A DNA stretch of 64,000 nucleotides from Halovenus salina (GTDB lineage Archaea; Halobacteriota; Halobacteria; Halobacteriales; Haloarculaceae). The stretch spans positions 2,852,001 to 2,916,000 of the forward strand of contig NZ_CP112972.1 in assembly GCF_026410925.1 (NCBI RefSeq), in the 5' to 3' direction. Position numbers and translations under genes: made by a program. Each line of letters opens with the position of its first letter. Position 1 is the stretch's first letter. Below are positions 8,623 to 17,479 of this stretch, in pieces. Below the pieces are notes generated by a model. That model had not been told where the DNA came from and did no database searches. It was given only the letters and a program-made list of their open reading frames with translations.

Positions 8623-9678
8623 TCACTCGACAGTAACGAGGTGTGCGTCTTCGGGTTCGAACCCGACCGAGACAATCTCCGACGGAGCGGCGTCGGTCCG
8701 TGCAAGCAGTTCCTTGCCTTCCCAATCGAGGTGGAGTCGCGTTGTCCACCCGAGGAACTCGGCGCTCTCCAGCTCTGCTCGGAGCTGGTTCGTGGCGCCA
8801 CCGCGGCTGAATCCTTCTGGGCGGACACAGAACACGGCGGTATCGCCAGATGAAGCCGTCCCGTCGGGAGAGGCGACCTGCACCGTCGTCGGCCCCACGT
8901 CGATGTTGAGCGTGTCGCCGTCGCGGCCGGCCACCCTCCCCGAGAAGACGTTGTTGTCGCCGACGAACTCGGCGACAAAGTTGGTCGCCGGCCGGTCGTA
9001 CACTGCTCGGGGTGTGCCGACCTGTTCGGCCCCGCCGTCGTGCATGACTGCCACGCGGTCAGAGATTGCCAGTGCCTCCTCCTGGTCGTGTGTGACGTAG
9101 ACTGTCGTGATGTCGAGTTCCTGCTGGAGACGCTTCAGCTCGACACGCAGGCGCTCTCTGAGTCGTGCGTCGAGTGCGCTCATCGGCTCGTCGAGCAAGA
9201 GGAGGTCCGGCCCAGGTGCGAGCGCACGAGCGATAGCCACTCGCTGGCGTTGTCCGCCCGAGAGCGCGGTCGGGTCACGGTCCTCGAACCCGCCGAGTCC
9301 GACAAGCTCCAGCAACTCCGCGACCCGTTCGTCGGTGCTCATACCACCAGGAGGGTCGGCGAAGTTGAGGCCGTAGCCGACGTTCTCGCCGACGGTCATG
9401 TGTGGAAACAGCGCGTAGCTCTGGAAGACGACGCCGATGTCCCGTGCCTCTGGCGGGACGCCGGTTACGTCCTCGCCCCGGAGACGGACCGCCCCTGCTG
9501 TTGCCTCCTCAAAGCCGCCGAGCAGACGTAGCGTCGTCGTCTTCCCACAGCCAGAGGGACCGACGAGCGTGAAGAACTCTCCCTCCGAGACGGTAATCGA
9601 GAGGTCGTCGACGGCGGTCGTCGTCTCGTAGCGCTTGGTGATGCCGTCGAGCGAGACGACGGGCTCAGAGGCCACCAC
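8623..9678 (-). CDS. thiQ: ABC transporter ATP-binding protein of the thiamine/Fe3+ group (ThiQ-like)
   Basis: About 351 residues from a GTG at 9678 (a second GTG follows at 9675); no ATG fits the N-terminus. Walker A G-P-S-G-C-G-K-T-T near residue 35, signature L-S-G-G-Q-R-Q-R-V, Walker B L-L-L-L-D-E-P, and the switch His in V-T-H-D are all intact. The last 110 residues form a TOBE-type regulatory domain, as in the FbpC/PotA subfamily. The start overlaps the stop of the permease gene by 14 bases, so translation is coupled. Thiamine is suggested by the partner binding protein; iron or another substrate is possible. Confidence 0.8.
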   Translation of the reverse strand: MVASEPVVSLDGITKRYETTTAVDDLSITVSEGEFFTLVGPSGCGKTTTLRLLGGFEEATAGAVRLRGEDVTGVPPEARDIGVVFQSYALFPHMTVGENVGYGLNFADPPGGMSTDERVAELLELVGLGGFEDRDPTALSGGQRQRVAIARALAPGPDLLLLDEPMSALDARLRERLRVELKRLQQELDITTVYVTHDQEEALAISDRVAVMHDGGAEQVGTPRAVYDRPATNFVAEFVGDNNVFSGRVAGRDGDTLNIDVGPTTVQVASPDGTASSGDTAVFCVRPEGFSRGGATNQLRAELESAEFLGWTTRLHLDWEGKELLARTDAAPSEIVSVGFEPEDAHLVTVE

Positions 9679-11503
9679 TGTACTCACCTCCGAGCCGGTC
9701 GATGACGACGAAACTGATGCTCGTGACGACGAGCAGGACGACGCCCATAGCGGTCGCTGGTCCGAGCCGACGACCGATGAACCGTTCGATTGCCACCGGC
9801 ATGGTGAACTGGTCGGTTCCCGTCGCCAGGATGACCGTCGAGGAGAACTCTCCGATAGAGAGGGCAAAGGCAAAGGCCGCTCCGGCGACGACTCCGGGCC
9901 ACACGAGCGGTAACTCGATATCGAGTAACGCGCGGGTCCGGGACGCACCGAGCGCCCGTGCGGACTCAACGAGCTGGTCGTCGAGGTTCTCCAGGCCCGG
10001 GGCGACTGTGCGGACGACGAACGGATAGCCCGCGACCGCGTGGGCGGCGACGATAGCGAGCGCGCCACCGACAGCAATCCGGGTTCCGCCGAGGTCGACG
10101 CCGAACACCAGTCCTCGGAGCACCCCGAGGCCCACGACGATGCCAGAGACCGACAGGGGTGCCATCGCCAGCGTGTCCACAAGCTTCCGGCCCCGGTAGT
10201 CACGGGTCGTCAACACGGCGATAACGACGCCAACCGGGAGCGCAACCGCGAGCGAACCGAGCCCAAAGAGAAGCGAGTTCCGGATTGCGGGCCAGGGCTG
10301 GACTTGGAAGGCAGCGCCCTCGGCCTGTCGTTCGAGGAGGAACTGGTAATGCGAGAGGGTGAACCCGCCCGCGTCAGTGACGCTTGCGAGTATCATGTTC
10401 GCAATCGGGAGAACGAACACGACGGCGGCGACGACGCCGTAACAGACGATACCAAGTCGTACCAGAACCGGTTGGAGCGACAACGATGGCGGACGAAGCG
10501 GCTTCCGGGAGAGCGGCCGCGCACCCCGGGACTCCATCGACTGGCGTGCCTCGTACCGGAGATAGCCGTACAGAACCGACAGCGAGATAGCGAGTTCGAC
10601 CAGCGCCAGGCCCGCGGCCTCGGCGTAATTGAGGTCTTGGATGAGCCGGTAGACGAAGTACTCCACGGTGACGTAATCGAGGCCACCGAGCGCGAGGACA
10701 ATCGGAAAGGTCCCGAACGTGAAGACAAACGTCAGCGTCGCACTCATCAACACGGCGGGATACAACTGGGGCGCGACGACGTCACGGAACGCCCGGAACG
10801 GGCTCGCGCCGAGACTCCGGGCGGTTTCGACGGAGCTTGCGTCGACAGACTCCCAGGCCGCGGTCGTCATCCGCGCCACCAGCGGCGCGTTGTAGAAGGC
10901 GTGTGCAATGACGATTGCTTCGAGGCTGAACAGCAAATCCAGCGTCGGCAGCCCGAGAGCGCCGAGTGCAGTGTTCAGCGGCCCGTTCTCGCCGAAGGTG
11001 GCGACGAAGCCAACGGCGACCATAATCGAGGGCAGAATAAACGGCAAGATGGTCAGCGACCGAATCGTCCGGCGGCCGGGAAACTCGAAGCGTGCGAGTA
11101 TGTACGCCGCAGGGACGCCCAGGGCGACGCTCGCGACCGTCGAGAGGGCGGCCTGATAGGCGGTGAAGCCGACGATACCGAGCTGGCGGTCCGACGAGAG
11201 CAGGTCGCCGGCGACCGCAACCGGCGATTCGCCGTTCAACAGACGCGCGAACTCGCCGAAATAGAACGGGTCTCGCAGAATCTCGACGAAGACATCGACT
11301 GTCGCCCGGCCGTCGACGTAGACCGCCTCGACCAACACGGTCGCCACCGGGTAGTAGAAGACGACCAGTAACAACACGAACGAGGCGAGGGCGACCAGGG
11401 CCAGTCCGACCCGGTCGACGACCGCGCGAAACGAGACACCTGCTCGGTCGAGATACTCCCGCCACAGCGGTCTGCCGCCGCGCTGTCCCTTACGGGAGCC
11501 CAT
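9665..11503 (-). CDS. thiP: ABC transporter permease with two fused permease domains (ThiP/FbpB-like)
   Basis: 612 residues with about 12 hydrophobic segments in two homologous halves. Each half carries the ABC-permease EAA-loop pattern: A-R-S-L-G-A-S-P-F-R-A-F near residue 220 and A-R-A-L-G-A-S-R-T-R-A-L near residue 520. Two-domain permeases of this kind serve thiamine (ThiP) and Fe3+ (FbpB) importers. It sits between the binding protein gene (13-base gap) and the ATPase gene (overlap), the order thiB-thiP-thiQ. A 443-residue frame on the other strand is an antisense shadow. Confidence 0.85.
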   Translation of the reverse strand: MGSRKGQRGGRPLWREYLDRAGVSFRAVVDRVGLALVALASFVLLLVVFYYPVATVLVEAVYVDGRATVDVFVEILRDPFYFGEFARLLNGESPVAVAGDLLSSDRQLGIVGFTAYQAALSTVASVALGVPAAYILARFEFPGRRTIRSLTILPFILPSIMVAVGFVATFGENGPLNTALGALGLPTLDLLFSLEAIVIAHAFYNAPLVARMTTAAWESVDASSVETARSLGASPFRAFRDVVAPQLYPAVLMSATLTFVFTFGTFPIVLALGGLDYVTVEYFVYRLIQDLNYAEAAGLALVELAISLSVLYGYLRYEARQSMESRGARPLSRKPLRPPSLSLQPVLVRLGIVCYGVVAAVVFVLPIANMILASVTDAGGFTLSHYQFLLERQAEGAAFQVQPWPAIRNSLLFGLGSLAVALPVGVVIAVLTTRDYRGRKLVDTLAMAPLSVSGIVVGLGVLRGLVFGVDLGGTRIAVGGALAIVAAHAVAGYPFVVRTVAPGLENLDDQLVESARALGASRTRALLDIELPLVWPGVVAGAAFAFALSIGEFSSTVILATGTDQFTMPVAIERFIGRRLGPATAMGVVLLVVTSISFVVIDRLGGEYSGGL

Positions 11504-11516
11504 CGCGTACGACCTC

Positions 11517-12680
11517 TCAGTTGCTGATGAACTGGCGTTCCCAGTCCTCGACCCACGTCTCCATCGAGCCCTGCAGCTCGTCGTAGCTGAACGTCACGGC
11601 CTCGGGTGGCTCCTTGGCGAGTTCGTTGTACTCCTCGGAGAGGGTCGCCGTATCAGTCGCCGGGAACGAGACATTCTGCTCGGCGATGATGCCCTGTAGC
11701 TCCGAGCCGAGGATGAAGTTCATGAACTGGCGGGCCAGCTCCGGCTCGTCGGCGTTCTGGAAGACGGCCATCCCCTCGGGGTTGGCGTAGGCCTGGTCGT
11801 CGAGGAAGCGAATCTGGTGTTCCTCCAGGTCTGCACCGTCTGCGGCGGCGAACACCTGGTCGGTCGAGTACGAGACGACCATCGGTGCCTCGCCCTCCTG
11901 CCAGGCGCTGTATGCGTCGCTCCATGAACCGAGAATCTGGACGCCGTTGTCTTGGAGATCTGCCCAGTAATCCAGGTAGCCGTCTTCGCCGAAGCGATGG
12001 ACGGTGTGGAAGAGAAACGCTCGACCGGTGGTCGCGGTCCCGGGGTTCTGTGCGATGAGGTCACCCTCGTGCTGGTCCTCGAGCAGTCCATCGAAGGTCT
12101 CGGGGGCTTCGACTTCGGTCCCGTCGTAGACCGGACTGACGTAGCCGGTGTCGAAAGGCAGCGCACGACCCTCCGGGTCGAACTGGAGCCCGTCGCGGAT
12201 ATCGCCTGCCCGCTCGACGTCACCTGCTTTGGCGAACAGTCCGTCGTCGAGCTCGCTGTCGATACGGACCAGTTCGTCCGTGTTCAGGCCGAGGTACATG
12301 TCGGCGTTGAGGTCGACGCCCTGCGAACGTCGCTCGATGTAGTAGTTAATTTCCTGGTCGGGGGCGGCCCACTCCAGCGTCGCGTCGAACTCGGATTCGA
12401 ACTCCTCTTTGACGCGTGCGCCGGGGCTGACCGACGGGGCATCCAGAAACGAGCTGTAGGTTCCGATGGTCAGTGTCGGCTGCTCGTCGTCGGTCGTCGC
12501 CCCGTCCTCTGAACTCCCTTCGTCTGATGTCTCTGTGGCCGTCTGGGTCTCCGTATCGGCCGGTGTATCGGTCTCTTCCGGCGTATCGTCGCCGTCCTCG
12601 CCATCGTCGCCACTGATACAGCCTGCAACTGCGGTGACAGCACCCGTTCCAAGCGCAGTCAGTAGTTTTCGTCGTCTCAT
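11517..12680 (-). CDS. thiB: Thiamine-type ABC transporter substrate-binding lipoprotein (ThiB/TbpA-like)
   Basis: 387 residues from the ATG at 12680. The N-terminus M-R-R-R-K-L-L with a hydrophobic stretch ending in V-A-G-C (Cys21) is a Tat lipoprotein signal, followed by an acidic, Thr-rich linker of about 45 residues. The mature part begins with T-I-G-T-Y-S-S-F, and D-M-Y-L-G-L-N-T-D-E-L resembles the ThiB block D-V-V-L-G-L-D-N; W-S-D-A-Y-S-A-W and V-V-S-Y-S-T-D are further family-like blocks. It would deliver thiamine or a thiamine phosphate to ThiP. First gene of the operon and preceded by a clear TATA box. Specificity is by similarity only. Confidence 0.8.
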   Translation of the reverse strand: MRRRKLLTALGTGAVTAVAGCISGDDGEDGDDTPEETDTPADTETQTATETSDEGSSEDGATTDDEQPTLTIGTYSSFLDAPSVSPGARVKEEFESEFDATLEWAAPDQEINYYIERRSQGVDLNADMYLGLNTDELVRIDSELDDGLFAKAGDVERAGDIRDGLQFDPEGRALPFDTGYVSPVYDGTEVEAPETFDGLLEDQHEGDLIAQNPGTATTGRAFLFHTVHRFGEDGYLDYWADLQDNGVQILGSWSDAYSAWQEGEAPMVVSYSTDQVFAAADGADLEEHQIRFLDDQAYANPEGMAVFQNADEPELARQFMNFILGSELQGIIAEQNVSFPATDTATLSEEYNELAKEPPEAVTFSYDELQGSMETWVEDWERQFISN

Positions 12681-12703
12681 TACCCGGTGATAACTTCCAG
12701 TGG

Positions 12704-12710
12704 TATAAAA
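12704..12710 (-). promoter_or_regulatory. TATA box of the thiBPQ-like operon
   Basis: On the minus strand the element reads TTTTATA, 23 bases before the ATG at 12680. That spacing places the transcription start at or very near the start codon, so a leaderless mRNA is expected. Confidence 0.6.
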
Positions 12711-12792
12711 GGCGTGTGGTCCAAGATTCCAGAGCCGTCGCGTCGGCCACGCAGCGCCGCGTTTTCGATGAACTACAACAAATACACAGCGC

Positions 12793-13578
12793 TCACAGCG
12801 TGTCCCGTAGCCTCTCGAACTGGTCGGGGTCGTGGCCGTAGATAACCGTCGCCTCGCTCCGGCGTTCGCGCTCTTTGAGTTTGCGGCGACTCCGTTCCCA
12901 GGCCCGAGAGTCGTAGACGAGGCTGGTTCCCATCTCTCTGCCCTCCTCGTAGTTCGGCGCGAGAAAGGCCTCGTCGCCAGCGATGAGTACATCGTCGTCG
13001 GTCTCACGGTGGATGTGTGCACCGAGCAGCCCCGGGCTGTGGCCGGGAAGGTGAAGAAGTTCGATGCCGGGCAAGAGCTGTCGGTCGCCGTGGACGACCT
13101 GCCAGTCGAGATCGTAATCGAAGTCGGCGGCCAGATAGGCGTCGCCGCCTGCCTCGGTGTTGGCGCTGAGATAGGCATGTTCGAGTTCTCGCCGATGCAC
13201 GTAGACCGGTACGTCGGTCCCGTCGAAGTGATACAGCCCGCCGGCGTGGTCGAGATGCAGGTGTGACTGGACGACGATGTCGATGTCGTCAACGCCGTAG
13301 CCGACCGCTGCGAGTGCTGTTTCGAGGTCGTGGTCGGCGGCGTCTTCGTGTGCGAACGCCTCGAACAGCGGCGCGGGCCAGACAGATTCAGCGTCGGGGT
13401 TCGAGCCGGTGTCCCAGAGCACCGTCGCCTCGGGGTGGTCGATGACCATATTCCAGACGGCGTACTCCTCGTAGCGAAGCTCCGGCGACTGCTGGCTTCT
13501 GACTGCCGCTACCTCGGCGTCGAGCGCGAAGTTCAGGTCCGCGCTGATTGTTCCTCTGTCGAGTAGATGGATCTCCAT
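12793..13578 (-). CDS. MBL-fold hydrolase of the N-acyl-homoserine-lactonase type
   Basis: 261 residues. The metal-binding signature S-H-L-H-L-D-H-A-G-G lies near residue 104, the second His in P-G-H-S-P-G near residue 179, and an Asp in I-A-G-D-E near residue 200, so both zinc sites look complete. The fold and spacing match the AiiA-like lactonase group of metallo-beta-lactamase proteins, but many members hydrolyse other esters or lactones, and haloarchaeal substrates are not known. It lies on the same strand upstream of thiB with about 110 bases between, including thiB's own TATA box, so it is probably not part of that operon. Confidence 0.78.
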   Translation of the reverse strand: MEIHLLDRGTISADLNFALDAEVAAVRSQQSPELRYEEYAVWNMVIDHPEATVLWDTGSNPDAESVWPAPLFEAFAHEDAADHDLETALAAVGYGVDDIDIVVQSHLHLDHAGGLYHFDGTDVPVYVHRRELEHAYLSANTEAGGDAYLAADFDYDLDWQVVHGDRQLLPGIELLHLPGHSPGLLGAHIHRETDDDVLIAGDEAFLAPNYEEGREMGTSLVYDSRAWERSRRKLKERERRSEATVIYGHDPDQFERLRDTL

Positions 13579-13620
13579 ACCAATGTATTACGGCCTCGAA
13601 AACGTAGCCCTGTCGGTGAC

Positions 13621-15528
13621 TTACTCGTCTGCCGTCCGCCGGAGTCGTCGCGCGAGGACGGTAACACCGGCGGCGGCACCCGCGAGCGCGCTTCCGACGT
13701 CGAAGCCGGGACCGTCGCCGTCAGAATCGTCGGGTGTGGTCGTTTCCGTTCCGTTGCCGGCGGGTTCGTTTGGCGTGTCGGTCCCTCCCGGGAGCGCGCT
13801 CTGGACTTCGATTGTCCCCTCGACGGAGTCGTTACGCGTCTGGACCTGGAAGCTGTAGGTGCCAACTGGAATCTCCGAAGCCTGCAGGTCTGACAGGGCG
13901 ACCCTCGTCGACTCGCCGGCTTCGAGTTCTTGTTCGACGCTCGCGAATCTGTCGCCGTCTATCACCATCACCACCTCCTGCTTGCCGCCGTACTCGCCGG
14001 TGTTCTCGATACCGAGTTCTATCTCGAAGGCCTCGTCCTGTCTGACAGAGAGATTCGTCGTCGACACGTCGGTAATCTCGAAAGCCGACGGCACCTGTGC
14101 CCGTGGAACCGGCGGTTCGTCTGTGACTGCTCGCCACTGCTCTTCGAAGTCGAAGGCTGACAGCCGAGACGGGGCGTCGGTCCCGACGAACTGCGCGGCG
14201 TCGAGCCCAGCCAGCGTCTCTTCGTCGACAGAGACGGAGCCGTCTCCTGTTCTGATTCGACCAACAGGGTCGTGGTCGGTCGCGCCCGTGTTCCAGTACG
14301 CCCGGCGGAGTTCGGCCGTCTCCTCCTCGCCGAGGAATTCCCAGCCCAGCAGTCCAGCGAGCGCGCCGACCGCGGAGTCGCCGCTCACTGAGCCGACGGT
14401 ATAGACCTGCGTGACCACGGCGCCGGCCGACCCCCAGCCGACGACGCCGCCGACGTTCGTCGTCCCGGTCACGTCGCCGTGAACCGAACAGGCCCGCACC
14501 CTGTCGTAACACGCGCCAGCGAGTCCGCCGACGTTTTCGGTCCCCTCGACTGTCCCGCGTGCGGTAACGCCCAGCAGTTCCCCCCAGCACTCGCCGACGA
14601 AGCCGCCGACCAGTCGCTCGCCCGATACGTCACCTGTGGCCGTGCTCCCGGAGATCCTGCCGGAGTGGTCGCCGGCGAAGCCGCCGACTCGCTCCGAGCC
14701 CGAGACCGTCGTCGTCGCATCGACACGCCCAACGGCGCTGTTTGCAGAGACCACGCCGAACGCGCCGCCAACGTCGGCGTTTCCGTCGACGCTCCCGTCG
14801 ACGCTCGACCCGCCGACATTGCCGTTGTTTGCGCCGACGAGACCGCCCACTCGCTGCTGACCGCTCACTTCGACGGTCCCCTCACACTCTCCTATCGCAC
14901 CCTCGTTTGTCCCAGCCAGGCCGCCGACGGTTCTCTCTCCCGAGACTGACCCACGGACCGTCACGCCACGGACGCCGCCGCCGGTCGATGCGGCCAGAAT
15001 GCCGGCTGCCTGTCCGGCGACTGTCGCGTCGCTGATGGTGAGGTCGACGACTGCACCTCGGTTTGCGAGCAGGAGTCCCGCACCTGTTTCGTCCGGCCGC
15101 TGGACCGTCAGCCCAGATATCTCGTGGCCGTTACCGGTGAGTTCACCGGTAAACGCCCTGGTGCGCGGTCGACCGCCTTCTTCGGAGTCGTCTGCCGGCG
15201 GCGCGACAATCGGGGCGAAGCCAGCGCCGTCGTTCCAGTTGGCAGTTGTCGAAGCGTCGATGTCGGTTCCGAGCTCGTACCGCCCGCTCGTGTCACCGCT
15301 CATTGCCTGTAGCTCGACGACATCGGTAACGACGTAGGGATTCTCTTCGGAGCCGTCGCCGTCCATCTCCGCCAGAATCTCCTCGTACTCGTCCTCGTCT
15401 GGCGCATCTTCGACCTGTCGGCCCGCCGTTGAGCCGGTTGCTCCCGACAGCGAGGCCACGACAGCAACGCCAGCCCCGGTCGCCTGGAGGAATCGCCGAC
15501 GGCCGAGTTCGTATCTCTTACCGCTCAT
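13621..15528 (-). CDS. Tat-exported GLUG-repeat surface protein with PGF-CTERM-like tail
   Basis: 635 residues from the ATG at 15528. The signal reads R-R-R-F-L-Q-A-T near residue 9, a twin-arginine export signal. Residues about 120-420 consist of roughly ten GLUG-like repeats (V-G-G-L-A-G-x-N-x-G spaced by 25-30 residues), a beta-helix-forming motif of adhesins and some IgA proteases. A beta-sandwich, CARDB-like domain follows (about residues 480-570), then a Thr/Asp-rich linker, P-G-F, a small hydrophobic stretch and an Arg-rich end, a PGF-CTERM-type anchor. Probably a surface-attached adhesin or binding protein. The open frame continues upstream to 16071, but this is antisense to tatA and has no signal sequence. 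Confidence 0.75.
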   Translation of the reverse strand: MSGKRYELGRRRFLQATGAGVAVVASLSGATGSTAGRQVEDAPDEDEYEEILAEMDGDGSEENPYVVTDVVELQAMSGDTSGRYELGTDIDASTTANWNDGAGFAPIVAPPADDSEEGGRPRTRAFTGELTGNGHEISGLTVQRPDETGAGLLLANRGAVVDLTISDATVAGQAAGILAASTGGGVRGVTVRGSVSGERTVGGLAGTNEGAIGECEGTVEVSGQQRVGGLVGANNGNVGGSSVDGSVDGNADVGGAFGVVSANSAVGRVDATTTVSGSERVGGFAGDHSGRISGSTATGDVSGERLVGGFVGECWGELLGVTARGTVEGTENVGGLAGACYDRVRACSVHGDVTGTTNVGGVVGWGSAGAVVTQVYTVGSVSGDSAVGALAGLLGWEFLGEEETAELRRAYWNTGATDHDPVGRIRTGDGSVSVDEETLAGLDAAQFVGTDAPSRLSAFDFEEQWRAVTDEPPVPRAQVPSAFEITDVSTTNLSVRQDEAFEIELGIENTGEYGGKQEVVMVIDGDRFASVEQELEAGESTRVALSDLQASEIPVGTYSFQVQTRNDSVEGTIEVQSALPGGTDTPNEPAGNGTETTTPDDSDGDGPGFDVGSALAGAAAGVTVLARRLRRTADE

Positions 15529-15634
15529 GCTTGTTGTCTCTCCTGTGGCATGGCTCCGCCTATCTGTCTTGTGTCTTCGTCTGGGTCGCGTCGCCGGCAA
15601 AACGCATACAAATCCGGGCATCGAAATCCCGACT

Positions 15635-15961
15635 ATGGCAACTTTCGTACCCGTCCCGCTTTTCATGGGTCCGGTAGAGATGATGCTCGTTGGCGCGGTC
15701 ATCCTCGTCTTGCTGTTTGGCTCCCGTGCTACGGATATCGCGCGAGAGGCAGGCTCTGCCGCCGGCAAAGTCCGGTCGACCAGAGCCAAAGCCGAAGGCG
15801 AACTGGCTGACGTTCGCTCCGACATCGAGGAGGGTGTCGAACCAGTCAAGGAGGAAGTCGAGACCGTCGAGGAAGAGGTTGAATCAGTCGGAGCAGACAT
15901 CGGCACCGCTGACGACGATGGCACAGTGGTGGGAGAGTCCGACGACCCAGACGAGACGTAG
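15635..15961 (+). CDS. tatA: TatA/TatE-type twin-arginine translocase subunit
   Basis: 108 residues. A short extracytoplasmic head, one hydrophobic helix (about residues 13-30, ending V-L-L-F-G-S), the F-G hinge, an amphipathic helix (A-T-D-I-A-R-E-A-G-S-A-A-G-K-V), and a long acidic tail: the TatA plan. It forms the pore-related oligomer that exports folded proteins, a route used for most haloarchaeal secreted proteins. Start at 15635; an ATG at 15665 would shorten the head by ten residues. It diverges from a Tat-substrate gene, and ends 1 base before the converging pabC stop. No tatC is in the window. Confidence 0.85.
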   Translation: MATFVPVPLFMGPVEMMLVGAVILVLLFGSRATDIAREAGSAAGKVRSTRAKAEGELADVRSDIEEGVEPVKEEVETVEEEVESVGADIGTADDDGTVVGESDDPDET

Positions 15962-15962
15962 C

Positions 15963-16823
15963 TCAGTACAGCTCCTCGACGCGCTCGTCGAACATCGCTT
16001 GAAGCCGTTTTGTGACGGGACCGACATCGACGGTGTGGTCGTCGACGGCAACGACGGGTCGTATCTCCCACGTCGAGTTCGTCAGGAACACCTCGTCGGC
16101 AGCGAAGACCCTTCTTGGTTCGTAGTGTCCGGTTTCGACCGAGATGTCCGCATCACGTGCCAACTCCAGTACGACATCACGGGTAACTCCAGGTAACAGG
16201 GGGAGGGTCGTTGCTGGCGTACACAAGATGCCGTCACGCACGAAAAAGAGGTTGCTCGCTGCTCCCTCGGCCACGTACCCCTCGGGGGAGTAAAGCAGTG
16301 CTTCGTCTGCTCCATCGAGTTCGAGTCGGGCGAGAATCCCGTTCAGATAGTTGTGTGTCTTCATCCCTGCGGGCATCGCATTGTGCGGAATTTTTTCTGT
16401 GTCGACGGTCTCGACGGTCGCCGGGTCGTCCCAGACGCGGTCGCCCTCTTGGCCGCCACGTGGCAGTTCCGAGACGATGACTACGACCGTGGGGTCGACG
16501 GTGTCGCTGGGGGTGAGTTTCCCGGGCTGGACGCCGCGGGTCACGGAGAGCCGGACGTACGCGTCGGCAAGATCGTTCGCCGCGAGGGTCTCGTCGATGC
16601 GACCGCGGAGATCTGCCGGCGACGGCATCGCGTCCGCGAACCCGAGCCTCTCACAGGTCTCCCGGAGTCGGTCGGCGTGTGCCTCCCACTCGAAGACCTC
16701 CTCGCCGTAGGCTCGGACAGTCTCGAAGGCGGCGTCACCGTACATGAACCCACGGTCACGGACGCTCACCGTTGCCTCCGCTGGCGGGACGAGTTCGCCG
16801 TCGACGTGGTAGTACTCGCTCAT
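15963..16823 (-). CDS. pabC: Class IV aminotransferase fold enzyme, likely aminodeoxychorismate lyase
   Basis: 286 residues, PLP-dependent fold type IV. V-R-D-R-G-F-M-Y-G-D-A-A-F-E-T near residue 22 is the N-terminal family signature; the Schiff-base Lys is expected in A-G-M-K-T-H-N-Y-L-N near residue 150, and E-G-A-A-S-N-L-F-F-V is the conserved cofactor-binding block. Branched-chain aminotransferase and D-amino-acid aminotransferase are the alternatives, but position as third gene after pabB and pabA (4-base overlap with pabA) argues for 4-amino-4-deoxychorismate lyase, releasing pyruvate and p-aminobenzoate. Confidence 0.82.
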   Translation of the reverse strand: MSEYYHVDGELVPPAEATVSVRDRGFMYGDAAFETVRAYGEEVFEWEAHADRLRETCERLGFADAMPSPADLRGRIDETLAANDLADAYVRLSVTRGVQPGKLTPSDTVDPTVVVIVSELPRGGQEGDRVWDDPATVETVDTEKIPHNAMPAGMKTHNYLNGILARLELDGADEALLYSPEGYVAEGAASNLFFVRDGILCTPATTLPLLPGVTRDVVLELARDADISVETGHYEPRRVFAADEVFLTNSTWEIRPVVAVDDHTVDVGPVTKRLQAMFDERVEELY

Positions 16824-17479
16824 TTGTCACTCACCTCGGCTGGGTCGTCTTCGTTCCGAATATCCGGATTCGCCCCGGTGTCGAGGGCGTCGTCTGCGAC
16901 GTACTCTCGAAGGAAGTTCCCGACCAACTGAAGGCCGACATCGGTCAGGATGCTCTCGGGATGGAACTGGACGCCGACGTGCGGGCGCTCCCGGTGGCGG
17001 ACCGCCATGACAACGCGTTCCTCGTCGGTGGTGTGGGCGGTCTCGACGAGCGGGTCGGGCAGGTCACGCCGGTCGACGGCAAGCGAGTGGTATCGGCCGA
17101 CCTCGAACTCCGTGGGGAGGCCGTCGAAGATACCTTCGCCGTCGTGTGAGACGACCGACGGCTTCCCGTGGACCACCGAGTCGGCGTGCCCCACGTCGGA
17201 ACCGTTTGCCCCACACAGTGCCTGGTGGCCCAGACAGACACCCAGAGTCGGATACTCACGCTGTCGAAACAGGGGAAGTGAGATTCCTGCCTCCGCGGGA
17301 GTCCCTGGGCCGGGCGAGACGACGATGCCATCGGGGTCGAGGTTGTCGACCTCCTCGAGGGTGAGTTCGTCGTTGCGACGGACGAAGACCTCGCCGCCGT
17401 GGTTGGTCGTCACCTCGCCGACGTACTGGACGAGATTGTAGACGAACGAGTCGTAGTTGTCGATGACGAGTACGTTCAT
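16820..17479 (-). CDS. pabA: Glutamine amidotransferase subunit of aminodeoxychorismate synthase
   Basis: 219 residues, class I glutamine amidotransferase. It starts [13 protein letters not shown]; the nucleophile is Cys in C-L-G-H-Q-A-L near residue 84 and the His-Glu pair sits in Q-F-H-P-E-S near residue 185. It releases ammonia from glutamine for the PabB subunit. TrpG of anthranilate synthase is nearly identical in plan; the neighbours decide for PabA. Overlaps of 4 bases with pabB upstream and pabC downstream show a translationally coupled operon. Confidence 0.85.
   Translation of the reverse strand: MNVLVIDNYDSFVYNLVQYVGEVTTNHGGEVFVRRNDELTLEEVDNLDPDGIVVSPGPGTPAEAGISLPLFRQREYPTLGVCLGHQALCGANGSDVGHADSVVHGKPSVVSHDGEGIFDGLPTEFEVGRYHSLAVDRRDLPDPLVETAHTTDEERVVMAVRHRERPHVGVQFHPESILTDVGLQLVGNFLREYVADDALDTGANPDIRNEDDPAEVSDK

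Noticed and set aside
8570..8749. Upstream extension of the methyltransferase frame
   Set aside because: No motif; Arg/Thr-rich, and overlaps the end of the ATP-binding protein gene on the same strand.
10040..11371. 443-residue open frame on the plus strand
   Set aside because: Antisense to the ThiP-like permease, whose membrane segments and EAA loops are clear.
15529..16071. Upstream extension of the GLUG protein frame
   Set aside because: Antisense to tatA, without signal sequence; the twin-arginine signal begins at 15528.
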